A stretch of 8,472 nucleotides of DNA, taken from an uncultured Oscillospiraceae bacterium. GTDB lineage: Bacteria; Bacillota_A; Clostridia; Oscillospirales; Oscillospiraceae. Location of the stretch: assembly GCA_947631675.1 (NCBI GenBank), contig CANRMG010000074.1, positions 1-8,472 on the forward strand. Reading direction: 5' to 3'. Position numbers and translations under genes: made by a program. The first letter of the stretch is position 1. Each line of letters opens with the position of its first letter. Positions 1 to 6,343 of this stretch are shown here, one piece after another. The notes under the pieces were generated by a model. The model ran no database searches. It saw only the letters and a program-made list of their open reading frames with translations, and had not been told where the DNA came from.

Positions 1-212
<212 letters not shown>

Positions 213-253
213 AGTCTTACGTTTCCTCGCTGGCGCCGTATCTGCAAAAAGAT

Positions 254-283
254 ATTATACACTATCGCAAAGGCAGATTACAA
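254..283 (-). promoter_or_regulatory. Promoter of uvrA (TTGTAA-N18-TATAAT)
   Basis: On the minus strand a perfect -10 TATAAT lies at 259-254 and a -35 TTGTAA at 283-278, with an 18-bp spacer. The sequence just upstream (about 281-302) is AT-rich and could act as an UP element. Transcription would start near 247, giving a leader of about 35 nt before the uvrA ATG at 212. I see no GAAC-N4-GTTC type LexA operator of the Bacillus/Clostridium kind over this promoter. Confidence 0.75.
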
Positions 284-309
284 CAAAAATTACAAAATTA
301 ATGAGCCGT

Positions 310-1266
310 TCAAAAGGGACTGACCTCCCTCGGTGCGGCCAGGGGGAGCGCGGCAAATATCTCCTCCGTCACCGACAGCAGCTCCGACCATTTTCGGGCC
401 TTGGCGATGGGCTTTGCGTACGCCTCGCCTCCCTGAAAGCTACCCAGCATCAGCGTCCATATGGCCTTCATCCGGTGCATGGCGCTGGCCGGGCCGCCGA
501 AGGCGGCGCAGTAGCTCTCCCACAAGTCATCGTGGAAGGCCTTGAGCGTCCTGATGTCCGGCTCCACGCCTGCCATGCGCCCGGCGAGGGCAGGATCGGC
601 CACCAGTCCCCGGCCGATCATTACCGCGTCCAGGCCGGGAAAGCGCCGCTCCAGCGCTTGGATGTCCGTCGGCGCGGCCACGTCGCCGTTATAGCATACC
701 GGCGCACGGCTTGCCCTCAGCGCCCCGGCAAAGGCGTCCAGATGCACGAGTCCAACATACATCTCCTTCGCTGTCCTGGCGTGGATGATGAGCTCTGAGA
801 TGGGGTAATCGTTGTAGATGTCCAGTATAGGGCCGAACTCCGCCGGGTCACGGACGCCCAGGCGAGTCTTGACGGAGACCCTTAAAGGCGCGGCGGCGAA
901 GATGCCGTCCAGCAGCCGCCGGAGGCTGTCACGGTCCGCCAGCAGCCCCGCCCCCTTCCCCTTGGCGGTGACGGTGCCGGAGGGGCAGCCTACATTTAGG
1001 TTTATCTCTTCATACCCCATATCCGCCAGGGCACCGGCCGCCCAGAGAAAGTCTGCGGCGTTCTTCGTGAGCAGCTGGGGGGTCAGGGGTATCCCCTCGT
1101 TGTTCTCCGGCGCCACCTGCCGCAGCTCCCGGGGCGGGAAGATATGGTTTTGGATAGGACTAAGAAAGGGCGTGAAATATCGGTCCACGCCCGGAAAATA
1201 CCGCCGGTGCAGCCGGCGGTAGATATGGTCCGTGATGCCCTCCAGGGGCGCAAAATAAAGCTTCAT
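310..1266 (-). CDS. tRNA-dihydrouridine synthase (Dus family)
   Basis: A flavin (FMN) enzyme that reduces specific uridines in tRNA to dihydrouridine with NADPH; cytoplasmic. The protein is 318 aa, normal for Dus. It opens with [13 protein letters not shown], the first strand of the TIM barrel. The family signature is at 90-109 (LNVGCPSG then GKGAGLL) with the catalytic cysteine at C94. FMN and substrate residues are visible at K133 (SVKTRLG), H162/R164 (IIHART), N193-D195 (CYNGD) and G218-G220 (MIGRGL), followed by a C-terminal helical domain from about 240. The ATG at 1266 is the only sensible start, because an in-frame TGA lies four codons upstream. There is no Shine-Dalgarno, and the -10 box ends 6 nt before the ATG, so the mRNA may be leaderless. 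The gene is divergent from the AlkZ-related gene and followed by uvrA. Which tRNA position it modifies cannot be told from sequence, so I give no A/B/C subtype. Confidence 0.93.
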   Translation of the reverse strand: MKLYFAPLEGITDHIYRRLHRRYFPGVDRYFTPFLSPIQNHIFPPRELRQVAPENNEGIPLTPQLLTKNAADFLWAAGALADMGYEEINLNVGCPSGTVTAKGKGAGLLADRDSLRRLLDGIFAAAPLRVSVKTRLGVRDPAEFGPILDIYNDYPISELIIHARTAKEMYVGLVHLDAFAGALRASRAPVCYNGDVAAPTDIQALERRFPGLDAVMIGRGLVADPALAGRMAGVEPDIRTLKAFHDDLWESYCAAFGGPASAMHRMKAIWTLMLGSFQGGEAYAKPIAKARKWSELLSVTEEIFAALPLAAPREVSPF

Positions 1267-1272
1267 ACGCCC

Positions 1273-1302
1273 ATTGTATCATAAGCCCGCCCTTGCGCAC
1301 AA
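1273..1302 (-). promoter_or_regulatory. Extended -10 promoter of dus
   Basis: On the minus strand TGA-TACAAT (extended -10; hexamer at 1278-1273) lies 18 bp downstream of a weak -35 TTGTGC (1302-1297). Only 6 nt separate the -10 from the dus ATG at 1266, so the predicted start of transcription falls on or next to the start codon. The -35 overlaps that of the divergent promoter. Confidence 0.55.
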
Positions 1303-1321
1303 GAGCCGTCTGTGGTACACT
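1293..1321 (+). promoter_or_regulatory. Extended -10 promoter of the AlkZ-related gene
   Basis: TTGCGC (1293-1298), a 17-bp spacer, then TGG-TACACT with the -10 hexamer at 1316-1321 and the TGn extension at 1313-1315. Transcription would begin near 1328, just before the AAAGGAG ribosome site at 1331. This rules out the upstream in-frame ATG at 1274 as the start of the gene. Called from consensus match only. Confidence 0.5.
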
Positions 1322-1330
1322 TTTCCCGCG

Positions 1331-1337
1331 AAAGGAG
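1331..1337 (+). promoter_or_regulatory. Ribosome binding site AAAGGAG fixing the start at 1346
   Basis: AAAGGAG ends 8 nt before the ATG at 1346. The open frame extends upstream to an ATG at 1274, but that one has no ribosome site, lies upstream of the predicted transcription start, and would add residues encoded by promoter DNA. The start is therefore set at 1346. Confidence 0.85.
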
Positions 1338-1345
1338 CGGCGGCA

Positions 1346-2029
1346 ATGATAAAAGAGATATGGTCCGCCAAGGACATGGAGGCCCTGGCCCTGGAGTGGG
1401 GCTTCCTCCCCTTTTTCAAAAATGAACTCAAGGACTTCTCCATCGAGGAGCACACCCCGCCGGAGCTGTGGTACGACAGCGAGAGCGGCGACTGGGCCCC
1501 CTGGGACTGGAAGGGACCAGTGGCCAGCGCGGGCACCTGCGTCTACGGCAAGCTCTTCTGGAAGAAAGCCGGCTTTGTGAGCCTTGAGTGGTTTCCCGAC
1601 CTTGCCAATCTGCGCCGGGACGGGTACGACTTCGACGCCCGCTTTGACGACGGACTGGCCTCCTATAAGGACAAGGAGCTCTATGACGCCATCGCCCAGT
1701 GGGGCTCCCTGCAGACCGGACAGCTCAAGAAGCTATGCGGTTATGGGGGCAAGGACGGAAAAAAGGGTTACGAGACGTGCGTCACCCGTCTTCAGATGCA
1801 GACCTATATCAACGTGGCCAACTTCGACTACGCCCAGGATAAATACGGCCGGCCCTACGGCTGGGGCATCGCCCGGTACACCACCCCGGAGGCCCAGTTC
1901 GGCTATGATAAAGTCACCGCGGCCTATGCGCGAAAGCCGGAAGAATCACTCCGGCGGATGGTGGAGCACCTCAATAAGCTCCTGCCCCAGGCGACGGAAA
2001 AACAGCTCGTAAAACTGCTCCGGGGATAA
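1346..2029 (+). CDS. AlkZ-related protein (putative winged-helix DNA-binding/glycosylase-like)
   Basis: A 227-aa soluble protein with no signal peptide or membrane segment. From memory of the family I place it with the small AlkZ-related proteins of Firmicutes, distant relatives of the AlkZ/YcaQ glycosylases that unhook interstrand crosslinks. Visible features are an aromatic N-terminal half with the W-rich motif WAPWDW (50-55), the segment YGKLFWKKAGFVSLEWFP (67-84), and a winged-helix-like stretch at about 121-162 (SLQTGQLKKLCG, then CVTRLQMQTYINVANF). That stretch is followed by the conserved-looking YGRPYGWGIARYTTPE (167-182) and a helical tail. The QMQ at 150-152 resembles the catalytic QxQ motif of AlkZ. 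Activity has not been shown for this subfamily as far as I know, so a glycosylase role is inference. The gene has its own promoter, is divergent from dus, and converges on dapF with a terminator after its stop. Alternative: an uncharacterised conserved protein without repair function. Confidence 0.65.
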   Translation: MIKEIWSAKDMEALALEWGFLPFFKNELKDFSIEEHTPPELWYDSESGDWAPWDWKGPVASAGTCVYGKLFWKKAGFVSLEWFPDLANLRRDGYDFDARFDDGLASYKDKELYDAIAQWGSLQTGQLKKLCGYGGKDGKKGYETCVTRLQMQTYINVANFDYAQDKYGRPYGWGIARYTTPEAQFGYDKVTAAYARKPEESLRRMVEHLNKLLPQATEKQLVKLLRG

Positions 2030-2057
2030 AAAGAGCAAGCCGCATGACTTGCTCTTT
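2030..2057. terminator. Two-way terminator between the AlkZ-related gene and dapF
   Basis: A perfect 10-bp stem (2030-2039 with 2048-2057; core AAGAGCAAG/CTTGCTCTT) has an 8-nt loop. On the minus strand it is followed by a T run (CTCTTTTTA) and begins 3 nt after the dapF stop, so it is best suited to ending dapF. On the plus strand it starts right after the AlkZ-related TAA, but the T run is shorter. Confidence 0.8.
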
Positions 2058-2060
2058 CCT

Positions 2061-2900
2061 TCACATATCCAGTTCCTCGTCGGTGACGGCACCCTTGCAG
2101 ACGATGTTGGTGGGGCCGGTCAGGTATATATCCGTGACCCGGCCGCCGGTGCGCTCCACATCGATGGTGAGGACGCCGCCGGGCATATGCACCGCCACAC
2201 TTTTGCCGCTGAGCTTTCCCAGCACCGTCAGCGCGGCCACGGCGGAACCAGCCCCGGTGCCGCAGGCGTAGGTGAAGTCCTCCACCCCCCGCTCATAGGT
2301 CACAGCGTATAGCCTGTCCGGGCCTGTGATCTCATAGAATGTCACGTTCGCACCCTTGGAGAACGCAGGATGATACCGGAGCGTACGGCCCAGGACGCGC
2401 AGGACGTCCCTGTCCGCTTCTTCCAGGCCATTGATGACGGTGGCTGCGTGGGGCAGGCCGGGACATCCCAGCTCCACATAGGCGCATTTTAATTCCTTGC
2501 CGTCTAATGCAATGGTTTTTTCCGGCTCCATCACGGTGGGTGGATTGAGCCGCACCCGGTAGCGGCGGGCGTCGATGCGGGTCCCTGTCACGGTGCCGGA
2601 CATGGTCTCCACGTGCTGTACCTCTCCGGCCAGTCCCGCCTCATATCCATAGCGGCAGATGCACCGGGCGCCGTTGCCGCACATCTCGCCGACGCTGCCG
2701 TCGGAATTGAAAAAGAGCATACGGTAATCCCCGTCTCGCTCCGCCGGGCGGACCACCATGAGCCCGTCCGCGCCGATGGACATATGCCTCTCGCACAGCG
2801 TCGCCGCTATACGGGGCAGCCGCTCATCCGGGATGGCCCGGGCCATGTCGTTGATGATGAGGAAGTCATTCCCCGCACCGTTCATCTTCCAAAAATCCAT
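2061..2900 (-). CDS. dapF: Diaminopimelate epimerase (DapF)
   Basis: A PLP-independent epimerase that turns LL- into meso-diaminopimelate, the precursor of peptidoglycan cross-links and lysine; cytoplasmic. The protein is 279 aa, usual for DapF, with two mirror-image halves each giving one catalytic cysteine: C74 in EMCGNGARC and C213 in YACGTGAGSA. Other family marks are KMNGAGNDF (5-13), GADGL (43-47), FFNSDGS (63-69), KGANVTF (182-188) and ERGVEDFTYACGTG (203-216). One oddity is that the usual GNPH substrate loop reads G-L-P-H at 148-151, inside an expanded ELGCPGLPH. The start at 2900 is chosen because the family N-terminus (MDFWKMNGAGNDF) begins there and AGGGA (2906-2910) lies 5 nt upstream; the frame continues to 3014, but that part is antisense-like, Arg-rich and overlaps the HAD gene. 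It follows the HAD gene by 2 nt, so translation is probably coupled. A related DapF-fold racemase with another substrate is possible but less likely. Confidence 0.92.
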   Translation of the reverse strand: MDFWKMNGAGNDFLIINDMARAIPDERLPRIAATLCERHMSIGADGLMVVRPAERDGDYRMLFFNSDGSVGEMCGNGARCICRYGYEAGLAGEVQHVETMSGTVTGTRIDARRYRVRLNPPTVMEPEKTIALDGKELKCAYVELGCPGLPHAATVINGLEEADRDVLRVLGRTLRYHPAFSKGANVTFYEITGPDRLYAVTYERGVEDFTYACGTGAGSAVAALTVLGKLSGKSVAVHMPGGVLTIDVERTGGRVTDIYLTGPTNIVCKGAVTDEELDM

Positions 2901-2902
2901 CG

Positions 2903-3547
2903 TTATCCCTGCGCTTTCAAATGATCGGGCAACTCCGTGATGCTGTCCAGCACGGCCGCGCCTGTAGCCGCGAGCCTTGTCCGGCTCTGATGTCCGCCGG
3001 CGACGAGCACGCACCGGCAGCCCACGCTTTGGGCCACCTCCCAGTCATGGACCGTGTCGCCCACGAAAAAGACGCTGTCCGGGTCCAGGCCGTTGTCCCG
3101 AATATACCCGGCGGCCAGGCCGGATTTGCCCCCGCCCAGCTGGTCCGACATGCCCAGCACTGCCCGGAACATCCCGTCCAGGCCATGGGCATGGACCTGC
3201 CGCTGCAGATCGTCCAGCCGGGAGGCTGAGGCCAATACCTGTGCTATGCCCATACTGTCCAGAGCGCACAGCGTCTCCCGGGCGCCCCGCATCAGGCCGC
3301 ATTGATCCTCGCGGGCCCGGTAGCCGGACATGTATTCCTCCGCCAGGTCCACGAAATCCTCCACGTCCAGGTCCAGTCCCGCCAGAGCGTAGTAGTCCTT
3401 CACCGGGAATGTGAATATCTCCCGGTACCGGTCCAGGCTTCCGATAGGGGCCAGCCCCCGGCGGGCCAGAATATTGTCCATGATGCCCAGGCACACGTCC
3501 ATATCGTCCAGGAGCGTGCCGTTCCAATCCCAAATTACAGTCAGCAT
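2903..3547 (-). CDS. HAD-superfamily hydrolase (phosphoglycolate phosphatase-like)
   Basis: A 214-aa cytoplasmic protein of the haloacid dehalogenase superfamily, most like small-molecule phosphatases with a helical cap inserted after motif I. Motif I is DWNGTLLDD (D7 nucleophile, N9 where the general acid/base Asp normally sits). The cap covers about 15-85. Motif II is in LASAS (S107), motif III lysine is K141 (GGGKSG), and motif IV is FFVGDTVHDWEVAQSVG (D164 and D168). The substrate cannot be read from sequence. The start at 3547 is chosen because MLTVIWDWNGT fits the family, GGGGAAG (3552-3558) precedes it, and the upstream ATG at 3580 lies before the predicted transcription start. It is first in an operon with dapF; stop and next start are 2 nt apart. 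The pairing with dapF does not point to an obvious shared pathway. Confidence 0.85.
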   Translation of the reverse strand: MLTVIWDWNGTLLDDMDVCLGIMDNILARRGLAPIGSLDRYREIFTFPVKDYYALAGLDLDVEDFVDLAEEYMSGYRAREDQCGLMRGARETLCALDSMGIAQVLASASRLDDLQRQVHAHGLDGMFRAVLGMSDQLGGGKSGLAAGYIRDNGLDPDSVFFVGDTVHDWEVAQSVGCRCVLVAGGHQSRTRLAATGAAVLDSITELPDHLKAQG

Positions 3548-3575
3548 ATCTCTTCCCCGCTTTGCTCTGTACGTA

Positions 3576-3605
3576 AGCATATCATGCCCGCGCCGCTCCC
3601 GTCAA
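3576..3605 (-). promoter_or_regulatory. Promoter of the HAD-dapF operon
   Basis: On the minus strand TTGACG (3605-3600), an 18-bp spacer and TGA-TATGCT (hexamer 3581-3576, TGn extended). Transcription would start near 3569, giving a leader of about 22 nt with the ribosome site GGGGAAG. This also excludes the in-frame ATG at 3580 as a start. Confidence 0.7.
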
Positions 3606-3657
3606 CAGCCGGGACCCGCAGAGAGCTCCCCGGGAAGAGACAGAAACGAGGTATAAA

Positions 3658-4377
3658 ATGATCTGTTTTTTCACAAGTTCCCCTATGATCCCCGATACGC
3701 CGGACTTGAATCCCGACAACGGTTTCATCCATGAACTCCATCTGGCCCTTCCCTATCCCTGCAGGGCTCTTTACATATGTTCGGACCCGGACGACTGGGA
3801 GATGACAGACCTCTATGCGGGCAGCACCGCCGAGGCCATGGAGAGAGTGGGCTTCGCTTTTTCCACCTTCGATGTGCTGGACGGCCGCAATGCGGAGGAC
3901 GGGCCCGCCCTCATCGAAAACGCCGACTTCATCATCCTGTGCGGCGGCCATGTGCCTACCCAGAACGCCTTCTTCCGGCAGATCGGCTTAAAGAAGCTGC
4001 TCGCCGGCTTTGACGGTGTGATCATGGGCATCAGCGCCGGGAGCATGAACAGCGCAAAGACGGTCTACGCCCACCCGGAGCTGGAGGGCGAGGCGGTGGA
4101 CCCGGACTATAAGCGGTTCCTGCCTGGCCTCGGTCTCACCCAGGCCATGATCATCCCCCACTTCAATACCATCGCCGGCGATACCCTGGACGGGCTGGAC
4201 CTTTTCGACGACATTGCCCTCCCGGACAGCTTCGGCCATACCTTCTTCGTCCTGCCGGACGGCAGCTACATCCTGTCCCGGAACGGGCACGAGGAGCTCA
4301 GGGGCAAGGCTTACGCCATCCACGACGGCGTTATGGAGCAGATAAGCGGTCCCGGCGACGTTGTGTCTCTGGACTGA
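3658..4377 (+). CDS. Peptidase S51-like protein (type 1 glutamine amidotransferase-like fold)
   Basis: A 239-aa soluble protein of the peptidase S51 group, whose characterised members are the aspartyl dipeptidase PepE and cyanophycinase; these are serine hydrolases with a class I amidotransferase-like fold. Visible here are the N-terminal strand MICFFTSSPM, an oxyanion region ILCGGHVPTQN (93-103), the nucleophile elbow GISAGSMN (124-131) with S126, and the likely catalytic histidine H168 in IIPHFNT. The third triad member is uncertain; E141, E143 and E145 are candidates by spacing from PepE. Length fits PepE (about 230 aa). The ATG at 3658 is preceded by GAGG (3648-3651) at 6 nt. There is no signal peptide, so it acts in the cytoplasm. 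The gene stands alone, divergent from the HAD-dapF operon and followed by a strong terminator. I found no convincing promoter in the 110-bp gap for this strand. Substrate unknown; a dipeptidase role is inferred from family only. Confidence 0.82.
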   Translation: MICFFTSSPMIPDTPDLNPDNGFIHELHLALPYPCRALYICSDPDDWEMTDLYAGSTAEAMERVGFAFSTFDVLDGRNAEDGPALIENADFIILCGGHVPTQNAFFRQIGLKKLLAGFDGVIMGISAGSMNSAKTVYAHPELEGEAVDPDYKRFLPGLGLTQAMIIPHFNTIAGDTLDGLDLFDDIALPDSFGHTFFVLPDGSYILSRNGHEELRGKAYAIHDGVMEQISGPGDVVSLD

Positions 4378-4390
4378 CAACATAAAAAAC

Positions 4391-4418
4391 AGCCCCGGCG
4401 GAGATGCCCGCCGGGGCT
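4391..4418. terminator. Two-way GC-rich terminator between the S51 gene and the amylase
   Basis: A perfect 11-bp stem (AGCCCCGGCGG at 4391-4401 with its complement at 4408-4418) has a 6-nt loop. On the minus strand it is followed by GTTTTTTATG, a good T run, so it ends the carB-glycerate kinase-amylase operon 10 nt after the amylase stop. On the plus strand CTTTCT follows, so it also serves the S51 gene, whose stop is 13 nt before it. Confidence 0.92.
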
Positions 4419-4428
4419 CTTTCTATGT

Positions 4429-6327
4429 TCATTTCATTTTACACTGGGCAAAATAGCTCACACCCGCCGGGAGCGTCAATTCCACGCTGTCTTTGTCCAG
4501 CGTGCGCCAGTCAAGCTTCTGACCCATCACGTCCTCATCCATGAGTCCCGCCGCACCTATGGCGCCCAGGGGCAGGCGGATGTGTCGGTCCTCCCTGTCG
4601 GCGTTGATCACCGCCACGAAGGCCTCGTCCGATGTGAACCGGGCGATGGCGGCGGTATAGCCTTCGGCGCACAGGAATTTCATCCCGCCATGGGAAAGCG
4701 CCGGATGGTCATGCTTCAGGTGGGCCATGGTGCGGCAGACCTTATACTGCTCGCAGTCGGTAAAGTCCCTGCCCCAGGGCATGGGATAGCGGCAGCCCTC
4801 GTTGGTGCCCAGCACGCCGTCGATAGCGGCCTCATCGCCATAGTAGATGCTGGCCGCGCCGGTGAGGATGAACTGGAAGTACACCGCCCCCCGCCAGGCC
4901 GCCGGCGATATGGCCGGGTCGTTGTGGAGCCTGCTTATATCGTGGCTGTCGAAGAGATTAAACTGGTTCTCCCAGAGGGCCCAGGGCATCTTCGACAGAT
5001 GCTGCATCACCCGTTCCTCCAGCTCCGGTCCCGTCATCCTGTAGGGCAGGTCCCGCAGCACCGGCTCGTGCTCCATGAAGTGGTCCGTCTGGCCGAAGAA
5101 CTGGCGGATGGGCCTGCCGCAGGTGAAGTAGCTCATGGGCGAGTCCCACTCGTCCCCCTGCATATACTGCTCACAGTCGCCCCAGTCCTCTGCCAGGATA
5201 TAGGCCTGGCCGTTCTCCTCCCGGATGGCACGGCGTATCTCCCGCCAGACCTCGTGGGCCAGCTGGATGGTATCATTGCGGGCAAAGGTGTCCGCCACGT
5301 CGAACCGCCAGCCGTCGATGCTGTAGGGCGGCTTCAGCCACTTTCTGAGCACCGAGTCCTCCGCCCGGTATACCACGTCCCGCAGGGCCTGAGAAGTGTA
5401 ATTGAGGGTGGGCAGGTTCTGGTTGCCGAACCAAGCGTGGTAGGCGTTGCCCGGGCCGAAGAAATAATAGTCTCTCTCCTTCGCGTCGGGATCGTTATAC
5501 GCGCCCGTGGATTTATCGAAGAACATCCCATCCCGGTTGAACCAGCGGTGATTGGCGCCGGTGTGGTTGATGGAGATGTCCAGGATGAGCTTCATGCCGT
5601 TTTCGTGCAGCGCCTTGGAAAGCGCCGCCAGGGCCTCGTCCCCGCCGAAGTGAGGGTCCACATGGAAATAGTCTACGCAGTCGTATTTATGTACCGATGG
5701 GGCCCGGAAGATGGGATTGAGGTACAGCGCCGTGACGCCCAGGTCTCTGAGATAGGGTATCTTCTTTTGGATGCCCTGCAGGTCGCCGCCGAAGAAGTCC
5801 AGGCAAAAACCATCCTGATAGGTCAGCGGCGTATCCTCCCAATCCATGTGGATCGTCGGATGGCCGTCCTGGGCATACTCGCCGGGCTTCACGTCGTTGG
5901 ACGGGTCGCCGTTGCAGAACCGCTCGGGGAATATCTGATAGAAGACGGCTTCCTTCACCCAGGATGGCTGAACATAGTCCGTCAAAAGCACGAAGTCGCA
6001 GCTGTGGTCGGGCATGCAGGTGTTGATGCCCTTTTGGGTATAAAACCACACAGCCTCGTCTGTCACCAGATAGAACTGGTACTGCATCCGCCGCTCGGTC
6101 ACGGGCATCCGGGCCTCATACCAGGCAAGGCCCCGTTCCACCCGCACCCGCCGGGCGTGTACCATTTGCTCCAGGCCGTTGCGCAGATACCGGAGGAGCA
6201 CGTGCCGCACCGGGGCGTCCTCATAAAGGCGCAGGGATATGGTGACCGTCTGACCCAGCCGGGGGCTGGGGTCGGACACGAACATGGCCGTACCGTCCGA
6301 GTATACGCTCTCCTGCCAGTTTTCCAT
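4429..6327 (-). CDS. GH13 alpha-glucanase: neopullulanase/cyclomaltodextrinase/maltogenic amylase type
   Basis: An intracellular alpha-glucan hydrolase of glycoside hydrolase family 13, expected to cut cyclodextrins, maltodextrins or pullulan fragments after import. The 632-aa protein has no signal peptide. Residues about 1-118 form an N-terminal beta domain like CBM34. The (beta/alpha)8 barrel starts at about 124 (WVKEAVFYQIFPERF). The four GH13 regions are DISINH (250-255), GWRFDVADT (339-347; R341, nucleophile D343), ILAEDW (377-382; acid/base E380) and FDSHD (459-463; D463). LPTLN (305-309) sits where the GH13_20 subfamily has MPKLN, supporting this subfamily. The C-terminal beta domain covers about 545-632. 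The ATG at 6327 is preceded by AAAGGAGG (6335-6342) at 7 nt, fused to the stop codon of the glycerate kinase gene. It is the last gene of the operon. The exact preference among cyclodextrin, pullulan and starch cannot be decided from sequence. Confidence 0.92.
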   Translation of the reverse strand: MENWQESVYSDGTAMFVSDPSPRLGQTVTISLRLYEDAPVRHVLLRYLRNGLEQMVHARRVRVERGLAWYEARMPVTERRMQYQFYLVTDEAVWFYTQKGINTCMPDHSCDFVLLTDYVQPSWVKEAVFYQIFPERFCNGDPSNDVKPGEYAQDGHPTIHMDWEDTPLTYQDGFCLDFFGGDLQGIQKKIPYLRDLGVTALYLNPIFRAPSVHKYDCVDYFHVDPHFGGDEALAALSKALHENGMKLILDISINHTGANHRWFNRDGMFFDKSTGAYNDPDAKERDYYFFGPGNAYHAWFGNQNLPTLNYTSQALRDVVYRAEDSVLRKWLKPPYSIDGWRFDVADTFARNDTIQLAHEVWREIRRAIREENGQAYILAEDWGDCEQYMQGDEWDSPMSYFTCGRPIRQFFGQTDHFMEHEPVLRDLPYRMTGPELEERVMQHLSKMPWALWENQFNLFDSHDISRLHNDPAISPAAWRGAVYFQFILTGAASIYYGDEAAIDGVLGTNEGCRYPMPWGRDFTDCEQYKVCRTMAHLKHDHPALSHGGMKFLCAEGYTAAIARFTSDEAFVAVINADREDRHIRLPLGAIGAAGLMDEDVMGQKLDWRTLDKDSVELTLPAGVSYFAQCKMK

Positions 6328-6334
6328 CTGTATG

Positions 6335-6343
6335 CCTCCTTTA
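6335..6343 (-). promoter_or_regulatory. Stop/ribosome-site overlap (TAAAGGAGG) at the glycerate kinase-amylase junction
   Basis: The TAA stop of the glycerate kinase gene (6343-6341) supplies the first As of AAAGGAGG, a near-perfect Shine-Dalgarno 7 nt before the amylase ATG. Ribosomes ending on the first gene are placed right on the second gene's initiation site, which suggests coupled expression. Confidence 0.85.

Noticed and set aside
312..330. Small hairpin with a T run at the end of dus (minus strand)
   Set aside because: The stem is only 5 bp and overlaps the stop codon. It is too weak to call a terminator, and read-through into uvrA cannot be excluded.
1274..1345. N-terminal extension of the AlkZ-related protein to an ATG at 1274
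   Set aside because: The extension would be encoded by promoter DNA, has no ribosome site, and the AAAGGAG at 1331-1337 supports 1346.
2901..3014. N-terminal extension of DapF to an ATG at 3014
   Set aside because: The extra 38 residues are Arg/Gly-rich, overlap the HAD gene in another frame, and precede the standard DapF N-terminus.
3580..3585. TATCAT as a plus-strand -10 for the S51 gene
   Set aside because: There is no -35 at 16-18 bp and no TGn extension, and it overlaps the better minus-strand promoter. The promoter of this gene remains unidentified.
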